From the NCBI GenBank assembly GCA_030674185.1, contig CM060306.1, forward strand, positions 40,214,483 to 40,278,482: a stretch of 64,000 bases of DNA, written 5' to 3'. Origin of the DNA: Monoplex corrugatus. Lineage: Eukaryota > Mollusca > Gastropoda > Littorinimorpha > Ranellidae. Under the pieces are notes generated by a model. That model did not search any database and was not told the DNA's origin. It was given only the letters and a program-made list of their open reading frames with translations. Shown here piece after piece: positions 49,274 to 60,121 of this stretch (positions are counted from its first letter, which is position 1; the number at the start of each line of letters is the position of its first letter). Position numbers and translations under genes: made by a program.

Positions 49274-49434
49274 GATTATTCTTGTAGTTAGATTAAGTTA
49301 GTACTGAAGGTTTAATATTCTAGATTTCTATACACGTTGCAGAGACTGTAGAATGTGAAAAGCTATTCCAGCCTGGCAGTGTGTAATGCCATTTCAGAAA
49401 TTGTCTCAGTTCTTTCTTTAAATTGTATTCTGAT

Positions 49435-49745
49435 GGCTATACAATCCCCTAGACGGAGATATGCAAGCAGACAGGGCTGCACAAGCTAAAGATCCCACTG
49501 CAGTTGAAAATCGTGAAGTACAGGGCATTTTCCCGGCTGCCCTGGTATAAAACATTGGAGATGTACGTTGATTTCCCGGGTTCCTCCCGTTGAAAATCAA
49601 TTACTCGTCTTACATTTCTGAAGACTTGGTTAAAAAGCAATTGGTGGCTCTGCACTGCGTCGACGTGCTCTCAAAAGGAATAGAGCAGCCTGAGTTTTGT
49701 GTGGTAAATCCACTGTGACAAAAAATAAATGAATATGAATATGAA
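49435..49745 (+). mobile_element. Probable SINE-3 with GAATAT tail
   Basis: The segment holds 'gctgcacaagctaaagatcc', 'ctgccctggtataaaacatt' and 'ctgtgacaaaaaataaatg', then a (GAATAT)n tail at 49730-49748. From memory this resembles another gastropod SINE or LINE 3' end. No counterpart exists in C1. Confidence 0.45.
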
Positions 49746-50339
49746 TGAACATAAACTCAGACATACAGACAGAAAGATAAAGAAAATGTGAGAAAAAAAA
49801 AGAAGAAAAAAAAAAAGAGAGAGAGAGAGAGCATTACAGTGTTAGTGGGAACTGCAGATAGATAGTCAAAATCAATAATTTCCATCATAGTATGGTTTAA
49901 ATAAATAATTTCTGAGTGTTTCTGAGTGAATAATATCTATCAGAGTAAATTAGTTATGACGGAGAAAGTATTTAAGCAGACTTAATAGCTGTAGATGATT
50001 TGTAAACAAGTGCTAACTATTGTACGAGTAATGTCCACACAGCTACCATAGATATCTTCCATTATGGATTCATCATTACTGAAAGCAATATAAAAACTTG
50101 TCAGGAAAAGAAAGGCAGAAGCCACTACAGATAGATTAAATCGCCATATAATCAGTATCTGTGCGAGTACCTTTAGACACTAGGACCCACTGGGGGACCA
50201 CAATTAAAAAGAATTGATAATACACTGATTATGCAAGATTTACGCGAGGTTTCTGCAGTCAGCGGACAAATATCCTGTCCGTATCCTAGATTATCATCTT
50301 CAGTCAGTGGGCCCCGCAACTTCAGAATTGGAACGTTTC

Positions 50340-51765
50340 ATTTATGGTGAATGTTTGAGAAAAGAATGTTGTAATTACATGCATAACCAGGCCATTTAAT
50401 AGGCAGAGTTTTGTATCAATACGTACTGTGATATAAGCTTTGCCCTGTGTGCTTCCTCTCTTAATCTGGATCATGAATCAAAATTTAATGTTCACTGCAG
50501 CAAGGCATTTTTCACCTTTTGTGCCATTTTTCCGATGCTGCTGCTAATGAAGAGACATGGTAAAGATCAGGTTAAGATAGTGGCATAGATAGACTCTTCT
50601 CTCGTCGAATTTACTTACATCAGTGAAACATGATTCTACTGTCTCTGTTGTTGAAGCCCGTGAGGTCAGTAACCTGAATCAGCTCTGTTCAGTTTAAGCA
50701 CAAGCTAAAAACGACCACAAACATACTGTGGAGCAAACGTCAATAACAAATATAGGATTTGTTTTGTTGTCTGCCACTGTGGTTACTGCCACCACTGCCG
50801 ATTCAATGTCACTACTACACTGCATCCATTCAGGCCAGACTTGAATTCCCACTTTGTCATATGGTAAAACGAATTTCCTGGCTGTATGTCGTGGTGCGTG
50901 ATCTTGCAAGCGAGAGTGGGGTAGAGGAGAGTTACCGTGGTGTTGGCTGATTATGTCCATTTTCAGCGTCTCTTTTATCCTGTCACACCTTTACTGGGTG
51001 TCACGTCCAGTGAAGTATCACAAAAAAAACGCAGCACAACTCTGTGATGTTTTCCAGGCAGGTGCGCCAGAACAGAGATGAAACATGATGCCTGTATGCT
51101 TGACTTGTAAACCGTTTTAGCAGGTAGCAGTGAATAAACAGCGTCCGGGTTATGGACGTGTGTAGTCCTCTGTTTTTGAGCTGTTTGTTCAGACATGGGT
51201 TGATAGAGGTTGTTAAGTAAAAACTATCACTGCCAATACTTGTGAGACCACACAGTTATCTCATTTACATTATAAATGCATCATTTAGGATGTTGCTCAT
51301 ATTTCATGACAAATATTGGGAGTGCTTTTACGTTTCGGAGCTAGTTGGTGTTGGGATAAATTGTGAAAGGGAAAGTGGATGCAACGCTTCTGTACTGTCT
51401 CAATCCAAAATGGAACACCATGGCATCATTATTCTCATGTGGTTGATCATCGCTTGTAATGAAATGTGTTTTAGTTTATTTTGAAATTGTGGTTTATCAT
51501 TCTTGACTGTTCTATTCATGGTGTGTAATCGTGGCGAACTGGAGTTTATTGTTTTTCTTTTTCCCAGCTTTGCCATATGTGTCACTTATAAAGAAAGCGT
51601 TGGCTTGACAGAAGCTCTGAGCCTTCGGTTCAGAGTTAAAAACTGACTATGTCAGATGAAAATTGTTCAATAAAAACTAGAAGCTGGAAAGAACGTTTCA
51701 TTTCAAGAAAAAGATGTCTTAAGGAAAGTGACTGCCAGCGTTTGAGTAAAGAGGAATCAGACATA
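50340..51765. other. Middle of block C2, no gene seen
   Basis: Several 60-90-codon frames exist on both strands, such as the minus frames at 50694-50960 and 50975-51196. None carries a domain I recognise, and C1 gives no matching frame. Confidence 0.4.
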
Positions 51766-51769
51766 CAAA

Positions 51770-51905
51770 GAAATGAATCATAACACGTATTTGATATAAA
51801 AACAAACAAACAAACAAAACAAGACAAGGAAGACAAGACAAGACAAGTCAAGCACAAATTTTCATGCCAACTGGCCTTTGTCAAACATAAAAAAGACCAT
51901 GAATG
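51770..51905 (-). mobile_element. Interspersed repeat R2, 3' end
   Basis: On the minus strand 'gtttgacaaaggccagttgg', 'gaaaatttgtgcttgacttg' and 'atcaaatacgtgttatgatt' align with 59125-59220. A CAAGA/CAAA stretch inside is modestly expanded. Confidence 0.65.
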
Positions 51906-51917
51906 AATGTGCAAAAC

Positions 51918-52245
51918 GGCGCTTGGATTTGATTTTGTCGAGATTTTGCGATATATAAATATTGTAATTATTATGTATGCATGTGCGTACGTATGTATGT
52001 ATGTATGTATGTATGTATGTATGTATGTATGTATGTATGTATGTATGTATGTATGTATACGCTTAGATTTATGTATGTATGTATGTATGCATGTATACGC
52101 TCAGCTTAGATTTATGTATGTAAGTATGTATGCATGTATGTATGCATGTATACGCTCATATGTATGTAGGTATGTATGCATGTATACGCTCAGCGCTTAG
52201 ATTTGATTTTATCAAGATTTTGCGCTATAAAAATAAAATAAGCAA
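51918..52245. repeat. (TATG)n array between two copies of a retroelement-like 3' end
   Basis: 'gatttgattttgtcgagatt' at 51926 and 'gatttgattttatcaagatt' at 52200 are copies of the same segment. Each is followed by GCGATATATAAA or GCGCTATAAAAA, a common LINE/SINE 3'-end motif. The 230 bp between them is TATG with a repeated 'tatacgctcagc' motif (52090, 52150, 52186). The array probably grew from the tail of the first copy. Confidence 0.75.
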
Positions 52246-52418
52246 ATTATTATTTAATTTTTACATAAAAATAGATATATGAATTATACTAAAAGAAAAA
52301 CCAATACTCAGTGTCTTTCTGGGTTTTTCATTTTAATTTTTGTTTGTTTGTTTCGAATTTTTATATGAAGTGATGTTAAGGATAAAAATGATTTGAGAAA
52401 GTTTAGTTATTTTGGATA

Positions 52419-52787
52419 TTGTTGACATCGTTGGCATGTTGTGGAGCGGTAACCAAGCATAAGAGACAGATATTGGCGCTACATGTTTGGGGCAAGATGG
52501 CGGTTGATTCACGCAAAGTACTTGCGAATAACTGTGCATGTAAACCTGTTTGTTCAATTCCGCCAAAGCGACCCATCAGAAGTGCCCTTGTACAGGATTC
52601 CGTGGACTTCCTAGCACTGGGACTTCCACTGAATAAATTTGGGTTTGGTAGCGTGGTTTTGTTCTTCAGTCCCCCTCCGCGAATCATGTTGAGGTTAAGG
52701 GCTGGGGATGGGAAAGGATTAGGGTCAGTGTTGGAGATGCGATTAAAATCAAAACCAGTTACAGGATATGGTGCCGTTCGTGTATAG
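52419..52787 (+). other. Unassigned 122-codon open frame
   Basis: The frame is open for 369 bp and is more GC-rich than its surroundings. An internal start at 52497 lies in AAGATGGCGG, which fits a good initiation context and also a YY1-like motif. No domain, signal peptide or homologue is recognisable, and the opposite strand is also open over the same span. It could be part of an unidentified repeat. I do not call it a gene. Confidence 0.2.
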
Positions 52788-53625
52788 AATAGCAAATATT
52801 TGCTTTAAGACAGTTTCCGGTGGGACCTGATGCTGCTATTCTTGATAGATAAAGTGTTTTCAAATTTCTCTTTTCCTCCCTCTCTCTCGCATTCGGACAG
52901 ATGTTCGCACACATCTTTTTCGACGCAAATATATCAGAGCATAAAACTGCATGATGTTAATATCTTCTGCAATGTTACTAGGTCACAGTTCTCAAAATTA
53001 TCTGGTTGTTGGTGGTTCAGAGAAATCAAGCATACCTGAGTCAGTCAGAGAGAAGTATGATTTAGTCTGTTTGCTGCGTGTATTTGTGTCTTGCTTGAAG
53101 CATCGATCTATTGAATATGACGAACAAATTAATTTTGATAATGCGACCAGTACGTTGCACATGGTAACTGTTCATGAATTAACCTAGCTATTTGTTGTAT
53201 AAAACTGTAGCTTATCAAATTTGTAATTGTGCAGTTTTATCGGCATCTGACTTGTTTCTCTGATGACATATTGCACTTCCACTTGGTTGACTTCCATGAT
53301 TCGATCTCGCCAGTTTGTGGTGAGGCCTTGTCCTGGAATACAAAATCTTATCACGTCAGCAACAGCAGCGTACAGTTCACATCCGCATCAACCAGACTCT
53401 TAATGGAATAAATACTAGAGCTGTAAGGACTTAATCTGTCTAGAGTAAAATACCCAAAACAGCGCAGGTTATTGATAATTATGATTATGGTAATGTTTAC
53501 CAGAGCTGAAGCACAATAAGTTCAGCAACCCAAGTGATAAATGAGAGGCAACCATAGAGTATATTTTAACAGTTTGACTGCCAACAGATTGAAGGAGAAA
53601 ACTGTTTTCTTCACTGTAAAGACGA

Positions 53626-53850
53626 TAATGATGATGGTGATGATGATTCTTATTGTTGCCATCACCACCACCATCACACCTTCATCATCATCATCATCAT
53701 TGCTGTTGTTGTTGTTACCGTTTGTGGTGGCGGTGGTAATGGTGGTGTTTTCGTTATTTGTTGCTTTTCTTCTCGTTGTTGTTGTTCTTCTTCTCCCTCT
53801 TATTATTATTATCATTATTATTATTATTATGATGATGATGATGATGCTAC
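53626..53850. repeat. (GAT/ATC/GTT/ATT)n trinucleotide tract
   Basis: Successive GAT, ATC, GTT, GGT and ATT units. No long tract is present in C1. Confidence 0.9.
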
Positions 53851-54267
53851 TGGTGATCCCGTTTTTAGTGACAGCCTTGTACATATGTTGGCAGTTGTTT
53901 CTCAAAAGTGACAGTGTATGAGCATTTTATTATTTAGATATACTTTGATATGTTCCATATTTCTTTCAAGATGGAAGCCTTACTTTGTACAAAAGTTTGT
54001 CAGTTCATTCTACCCTCATTTCTTAACTAGTGTTTATCCAGTTTAGAAGGTGCATGGACATCAGCAGAAAACTACAGCTGATAGATGAGAAAATCTTTAG
54101 ATTAGTGATATGAAAAAGACACAGAGCAACAAAGTTAGAGACAGGAAGAGATAAATTGAACGTACAAGAAAAATATGTTTAATTATGAAGGAAGGATATA
54201 AAAGGGTGAGGATACTGATCATAAACATTACCAAACAGATGAACTTTTGATGTATTGTCCAAAGAGG

Positions 54268-54377
54268 TCATCCCATTCAGAAAAGACATGTCGATCAAAA
54301 TGCTTTCAAAACCAACAAAATGTCATCCCATTCAGAAAAGATATGTCGATCAAAATGCTTTCAAAACCAACAAAATT
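54268..54377. repeat. 55-bp tandem duplication in block C2
   Basis: Two 55-bp units (54268-54322 and 54323-54377) are nearly identical, with two differences that I can see. C1 (about 43208-43262) has a single diverged unit. Confidence 0.96.
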
Positions 54378-54649
54378 AATGACGTGTTAAGTAAAGGTCT
54401 GCCAGTATTCGATTTTACCATCGGCGACAGCAGACGTGAGCTAGAATGAAAGCAAAACGTACCAAGAAAGACATAAGGAAATCATGCCAACAATTTGTTT
54501 ATTTATTTATTATTTACGTAAGCCAGCAATCTCAAATCTTCTGCACCTTTTTGCATAATATAAACATAAAAATTGATCATGAAAAACATGAATAAAACAA
54601 CTTTCTATATGTTTCATTCAGTACACCAGACTATTCAAAACAACAACGA

Positions 54650-54890
54650 CAAGAACAACAATAACAGCGGTAATACAATAATAATGAAAATAATAATAAT
54701 GGTGATAATGATGATGACGACGATGATGATAGCAAAAATAATCATGATGGTAACATTAATAGTGATGATAACAACAACAACAATTATAATGATGATGATG
54801 ACAATGATAATGATGATGATGATTATAATAGTAACAACAAGAACAACAACACTAATAATAATAATAATAATAATAACAATAATAACAATT
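54650..54890. repeat. (AAT/GAT/AAC)n trinucleotide tract
   Basis: About 240 bp of mixed trinucleotides just outside block C2. Ile/Met/Val-rich frames here are repeat translations. Confidence 0.9.
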
Positions 54891-54941
54891 CCACCTGTGT
54901 AGTGCAAACAGTCAATTTCAAAGCATTTGCGTTGCACTTAG

Positions 54942-54985
54942 CAAAAAAAAAAATTTTTTTTTTATGGGGGGGGGGGGGGGGGGGG
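54942..54985. repeat. A/T palindrome followed by a 20-base G run
   Basis: A run of about 11 A is followed by about 12 T (a perfect A:T palindrome) and then, after ATG, by 20 G at 54966-54985. The G run could form a quadruplex on this strand. Confidence 0.95.
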
Positions 54986-55084
54986 CAAGGTTGACATGTC
55001 CATATATCAATACAGTATAAGTACATCGACACACTGACACCTAGCAGTGTAAAGATGTTCACCAAAAATAACAACAGATCATAA

Positions 55085-55255
55085 CATACATACATACATA
55101 CGTACGTACGACTACGTACGTACGTACGTACGTACTACGTACATACATACATACATACATACATACTAATACACACATACATATGTACAACATACATACA
55201 TAAATACACACATACATACATAGTACATGCATACTACAGTCATGCATACATACAT
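55085..55255. repeat. (CATA)n/(CGTA)n tetranucleotide array
   Basis: CATA units with a palindromic CGTACGTACGTACGTACGTAC core at 55102-55140. Confidence 0.96.
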
Positions 55256-55369
55256 CGATCTTAATCAGTCTACATATTTTTCAAACAGAGTAAATAAATA
55301 AACAAACAAAACATCAGAAGAAGAAGAAAGTGTACTAAAAGTATGTGTGGGTAATGTTTTCAACAAGAC

Positions 55370-55815
55370 TGCAGAGAATAAACACGTCAGCAATGGCAAC
55401 ACTGGCCCAGTCTATGGTAGTGGATAACCAATTTCCATAACATTTACCCGACTAGCGCCAATAGCGGTTCTGGACAGAAGATAGTGGAAGTCACGATGGC
55501 GTGGGTTAAAGGGGGAAAAGCCGGGGCTCAACAGAACTGGAGGGGGGCATCTCCAGAAGTGGGTGTTCATGTCACACAAATCATCCTGTTTACCACCCCG
55601 ACACTTGTTGGACTCTGGTAGCCAATTTGCCGAAGTTGTGTTGAACTTGGGCTGACGTGGGGAGGCGTTGTAGTGCAAAAATGTTTACATCCATAGGCTT
55701 TTTTTTCAACGTTTTTCTCTGGAAGGATGAAAAATAGATGGGGCGAGAAACAGCTTTTTGAGTAGATAAAGCTGGAAAATTTGACAAGGCATGGACGACG
55801 TCTTTCAGCTACCAT
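55370..55815 (-). mobile_element. Interspersed repeat R1, copy 3
   Basis: Inverted relative to copy 1 and aligned over almost its whole length. Landmarks are 'gattaacc'-like 'ggataaccaatttccat', 'ggttctggacagaagata', 'gggtgttcatgtcacac', 'gttggactctggtagcc' and 'catccataggctttttt'. The minus frame includes DMNTHFWRC and GASRVNVMEIGYPL. It defines the family length at about 450 bp. Confidence 0.7.
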
Positions 55816-55873
55816 TGATCTAGAGAAAATGTGTATTCGTCCTACTGGTGGAAAAAAATAATAATGCTGTTAC

Positions 55874-55875
<2 letters not shown>

Positions 55876-55937
<62 letters not shown>

Positions 55938-55958
55938 TGTGTGTGTGTGTGTGTGTTG
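55876..55958. repeat. (GT)n microsatellite
   Basis: About 80 bp of GT with one GGT slip. Confidence 0.97.
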
Positions 55959-56122
55959 GTCCATTCATTTCTCTACCTCTGGCCAATTTCACAAAAATTT
56001 TAATAGGATGTTCCGTCACATAGACGACTCGTTCTAATGCTCCTGGCTCATTTCATGGTTTACAAGATGGCAGGTCGGTACACGGCAAAGGAAAATATAC
56101 TTTCCGTATGATTGTTCACGGC

Positions 56123-56160
56123 AATTTCAAGATGGTGTGCTAATTTCAAGATGGTGTGCT
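56123..56160. repeat. Perfect 19-bp tandem duplication
   Basis: AATTTCAAGATGGTGTGCT occurs twice back to back. It may correspond to the 19-bp duplication at 27083-27120. Confidence 0.96.
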
Positions 56161-56249
56161 GACACAGACTGATACATGTTCAATACAGTTACATGACCTA
56201 ATCAAAACAGGTTTTTGCTTAAAGAAGATGCACATGAAAGTTAATCTTG

Positions 56250-56705
56250 TTCCTATGTACTGTACTGTTGGGCAGACAGTCTGTCCATAAGATGAGAAAG
56301 AGCCTTCTCTGCTTCCGTATGTAGAAAGTATTGAGTCATCTTACTTCTTTGGAGCGAAGAATCCATGTAACGTTCCCATAGAGAAGAGCGCTTACTGCGC
56401 AAACAGTGTAGACTTGGACTTCTGGATTCTAGCAATGTCATCCTATAAGAACAGACTCTCTTATGCAGCCTGGCAAGTGAAGATTGTAAATGCCAATATA
56501 TGATGAGTTTAATGAATGGCTTGGAGCGTTTTGTAGTTCTTGATAATGATAAAAGGTGTTCAGCCACATCCTGGCCAGTTGATTGAGTTTTCTTCCGGTA
56601 TATCCAAACTTTTTTGCAAGTTTCAGAAATTCGATCTTCTCTGTGGGTGGAAGGTCATACCTTACTTGTGTGCAATAGAAAAACGTGGCTGTAGCTGACA
56701 TCTAC
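56250..56705 (-). pseudogene. Unidentified protein-like segment, frameshifted
   Basis: The minus strand encodes about 58 residues from a start at 56701 (including PPTEKIEFLKLAKKFGYTG and KLNQLARMWLN). After a shift of frame near 56530 it continues for about 90 residues (including KPFIKLIIYWHLQSSLARLH) to a stop at about 56253. The composition is that of an ordinary helical protein and not of a repeat translation. Block B1 shows nothing similar in place. I do not recognise the family; a decayed retrocopy or a piece of a mobile element are both possible. Confidence 0.35.
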
Positions 56706-56856
56706 AGAGGCCAACGTACATTTGACAAATATTATAGATTCACGGGAAAAAAAAACTGACTCGCAAGACAGACACATTGCAGAAAAGAAGTATAAGCAGA
56801 AAAATTGTGGAAAAGAATACAAACACGATCAGAACTGGAAGAGACGAGACACACAA

Positions 56857-58033
56857 TAGCAGAGATGGACAGGAACAGGCAGTAAGTCAAATACAGACTG
56901 GACAGAAACAGACAGTAAGTCAATCAGACAGATTGTACGGGAACAGGCAGTAAGTCAATCAGACAGATTGTACGGGAACAGACAGTAAGTCAAATAGAGA
57001 GACTGGACAGGAACAGGCAGTAAGTCAATCAGACAGACTGGACAGGAACAGGCAGTAAGACAGACTGGACTGGAACAGGCAGTAAGTCAAGTAGAGAGAC
57101 TGGACAGGAACAAGCAGTAAGTCAAGTAGAGAGACTGGACAGGAACAAGCAGTAAGTCAAGTAGAAGTAGAGAGACTGGACAGGAACAAGCAGTAAGTCA
57201 AGTAGAGAGACTGGACAGGAACAGGCTGCAAGTCAAGTAGGCTGACTGGACAGGAATAGGCAGTAAGCCAAATAGAGAGGCTTGACAGGAACAGGCAGTA
57301 AGTCAAGTAGAGAGACTGGACAGGAACAGGCAGTAAGTCAAGTAGAGAGACTGGACAGGAACAGGCAGTAAGTCAAGTAGAGAGACTGGACAGGAACAGG
57401 CAATAACTTGAGTAAGTCAAGTAGGCTGACAGGAACAGGCAGTAAGTCAAGTAGAGAGACTGGACAGGAACAGGCAGTAAGTCAAGTAGAGAGACTGGAC
57501 AGGAACAGGCAATAACTTGAGTAAGTCAAGTAGGCTGACAGGAACAGGCAGTAAGTCAAGTAGAGAGACTGGACAGGAAACAGAGCAGTAAAGTCAAAGG
57601 TAGAGAGACTGGACAGGAACAGGCAGTAAGTCAAGTAGGCTGACAGGAACAGGCAGTAAGTCAAGTAGAGAGACTGGACAGGAACAGGCAGTAAGTCAAG
57701 TAGGCTGACAGGAACAGGCAGTAAGTCAAGTAGAGAGACTGGACAGGAACAGGCAGTAAGTCAAGTAGGCTGACAGGAACAGGCAGTAAGTCAAGTAGAG
57801 AGACTGGACAGGAACAGGCAGTAAGTCAAGTAGGCTGACAGGAACAGGCAGTAAGTCAAGTAGAGAGACTGGACAGGAACAGGCAGTAAGTCAAGTAGAG
57901 AGACTGGACAGGAACAGGCAATAACTTGAGTAAGTCAATAGGCTGACAGGAACAGGCAGTAAGTCAAGTAGAGAGACTGGACAGGAACAGGCAGTAAGTC
58001 AAGTAGGCTGACTAACAGGAACAGGCAATGTAA
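56857..58033. repeat. 30/35-bp minisatellite with higher-order structure
   Basis: About 35 units share a core 'ggaacaggcagtaagtcaag'. Type A (35 bp) adds a 'tagagagactggaca' leader; type B (30 bp) adds 'taggctgaca'. From 57602 to 57866 A and B alternate with an exact 65-bp period. A variant with 'caataacttgagtaag' occurs at 57401, 57510 and 57919. Units at the left edge (56857-57010) are more diverged. One unit at 57568-57600 carries several single-base insertions. Confidence 0.97.
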
Positions 58034-58394
58034 TCAGGTCAATGACAGGAAGGAGAGTAAAAAAAAAAAAGTTTTATGATAACGAGAATAAGTAATTCCC
58101 ATCATCTTGCCTGTATCATCTGAAAAGCTTTTAGTTCTCTCTCTTTTTATACATTGATCTGTTTCTTTCTTCGTCTTTGCCTCTTTCTGTGTCCCTGCCT
58201 GTTTCTGGCGCTCTCATTCGCTTCCTCCCTCTTTCCCTCCACTGCGGCTGTGTACACATAAATGTGTGCATGCATACACAGATTATGCTGACCCACGCTC
58301 TCCAGCGAAAAGCCAATATACTTTTTTTCCCAATGACCTATGAAAACTTGTGGCCTGTGCAATCAGTTCCTGGAGAAAAGAGGAATTTACTAAG

Positions 58395-58690
58395 CATTCG
58401 GTCGAAGAATTAGTGGATGGTAGTTTTGTGACTGCCTATGTAGTAAGGAATCCCAGGTTCAAACCCATGCTGGGAATATGATTTTTCTTTCAATACACTT
58501 GCGCTAAAACTTGAATGGCGGTCTGGATGCGAATGCTTTTGATCAGATGATGAACAGAGATGTCATGTGCAGTGTACACTTCGTGTTTATAAAAGAATTG
58601 TATGGCAACAAATGAATTGTCTCTTGTTAATTTGTATATAGGATTACACTTTAACACACGAGCAAAACATTGCAAACAAGAATGATATAG
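58395..58690 (+). mobile_element. SINE-2, copy shared by both B blocks
   Basis: The head has a box-B-like AGGTTCAAACCC at 58461-58472, and the body runs from 'gcggtctggatgcgaatg' to 'atggcaaca'. It lies at the same place as 28630-28930 in B1. The two copies differ a great deal, so both the insertion and the duplication are old. Confidence 0.7.
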
Positions 58691-58799
58691 CGGTACCATG
58701 GCTTCACAATTGGAAAGTCAGTTGTGACAAAATGTAACTCACTCTCCAAAGAAAGAAGCAAACTCTCATTTCTCTTTGCAAGTTGGAAATGATTGAAAT

Positions 58800-59240
58800 C
58801 ATATTCCCCAGGGGATTCTTGGGATTCTTTTAGTACAAATAGTATCCCCATCTTCTTAAAATTCTACACCAGTCTTTTCTGTCTCTCTTTGTTCGTATCT
58901 TGCTCCTTTGTTTTCTGTCATCTCTTCCTTTCTTATTTTCTGCCATGCTGATCCAGTCACCTGTATGTTTCCCGTAAAGCTACACATACATTGGTAAGAT
59001 CTATGATTGGGAATTTACATTCTTGTTCTGCTCGACAAAATGTCAGGGAAGTTTTCGATCTGTTCTTTTTTTTTATTCTTATTTTTTACCCTTGTTTTAT
59101 GTCTATATCTTGTTGTATTTTAATACACTTGACAAAGGTCACTCGGCCGAAAATTTGTGCCTGTCTTGTTTCGTTTTATCAAATACGCGTTCTGATTCTT
59201 GTTTTGTCTGTTTCTGATTCCTACGAGTATTTGGGCAAGA
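58800..59240 (+). mobile_element. Interspersed repeat R2, longest copy
   Basis: The left part matches 26180-26410. The right part, from 'acttgacaaaggtcactcgg' through 'gaaaatttgtgcctgtcttg' to 'atcaaatacgcgttctgatt', matches inverted copies at 43790-44025 and 51770-51905. A 'gacaaaggtcactcggccg' segment followed by 'aaaatttgtg' resembles the 3' ends of Penelope-like elements, but that is only an impression. There is no open frame. Confidence 0.6.
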
Positions 59241-59511
59241 TATAAACTTGTTGGTGTGTGCGTGTCTTGTAACATAAACTGGAAGGGGTGGGGTGGGGGA
59301 GACCGAGAGGTGGAGGATAAATGTTCAGAAGAACTTTTATTTATGTTTGTATGACACTCAATTGGTTTTGCAATCTCAGTCTGAAAAAAGTTATTGAAGA
59401 TGGATTTGGCTTTATCAGTCTCAGTCTTCAATCTATTTTATCATAATTGACATCACCTGTTTTGTGGAAGATGATTTGTGTGAGTTGTGTTGTGTTTGTG
59501 TTGTGTTGTTT

Positions 59512-59514
<3 letters not shown>

Positions 59515-59592
<78 letters not shown>

Positions 59593-59645
59593 TGTGTGTG
59601 TGTGTATGTATGTGTGTTGTGTGTCTGTGTGTGTGAATCTTTGTG
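59515..59645. repeat. (GT)n microsatellite
   Basis: About 115 bp of GT with TTG slips, ending in GTGCGCGCACGC. Confidence 0.97.
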
Positions 59646-59946
59646 TGCGCGCACGCAAAAAGCGGATCCTTATTGTTACTGTTGTTATTTTTGTTTTTAG
59701 TCCGGCCGTTTGCGTAGAGCCATGTAGGCCTGTAACCACATCAAAACATATACAATACTTCAACAGTGAAAAAAGAAAAAGAAAATTAAGTACAAATGTC
59801 ACTGCATTTGCGCATATAATCTGAGGAGATGCCCCTAACGTTGACCACGCCGTCCAATTTATCGCACAGGGGATTTAAAAAACATCTGAATACAAATTAA
59901 ACACAATGCTTAAAGATGCCCTGTTATTATATAGATAAAAACAAAA

Positions 59947-59948
<2 letters not shown>

Positions 59949-60014
<66 letters not shown>
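59949..60014. repeat. Perfect (AT)33 microsatellite
   Basis: 66 bp of uninterrupted AT. This is the only long AT tract in the window, and being self-complementary it could extrude a cruciform. Confidence 0.98.
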
Positions 60015-60017
<3 letters not shown>

Positions 60018-60121
60018 CATAACCTAGTTTAAAAAAGGTAAAATATACTCACTTACAGTATTTGAAAATAGATGCTTGTATCATTCATGGATTAATTATT
60101 AACCGTGTTCTTCTATCACAA

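Larger units (their letters stand above)
48110..54500 (+). repeat. Paralogous block C, copy 2
   Basis: Direct-orientation partner of 36940-43370. It lacks both LINEs of C1 but has its own additions: long CT arrays (48445-49273), a SINE-3 (49435-49745), an R2 fragment (51770-51905), a TATG array (51970-52190) and trinucleotide tracts (53626-53850). A 55-bp tandem duplication at 54268-54377 is also private to this copy. Confidence 0.83.

Noticed and set aside
48922..49301. Membrane protein with many Ser/Leu residues
   Set aside because: The Ser/Leu composition comes from (CT)n arrays. C1 has no equivalent frame.
52419..52787. Host gene first exon starting at AAGATGGCGG
   Set aside because: The start context is attractive, but no splice-supported continuation, domain or conserved frame can be shown. 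I kept it only as a low-confidence open frame.
56857..58033. CRISPR-like array
   Set aside because: The units are adjacent, with no unique spacers of constant length, and the host is a eukaryote. It is a minisatellite.
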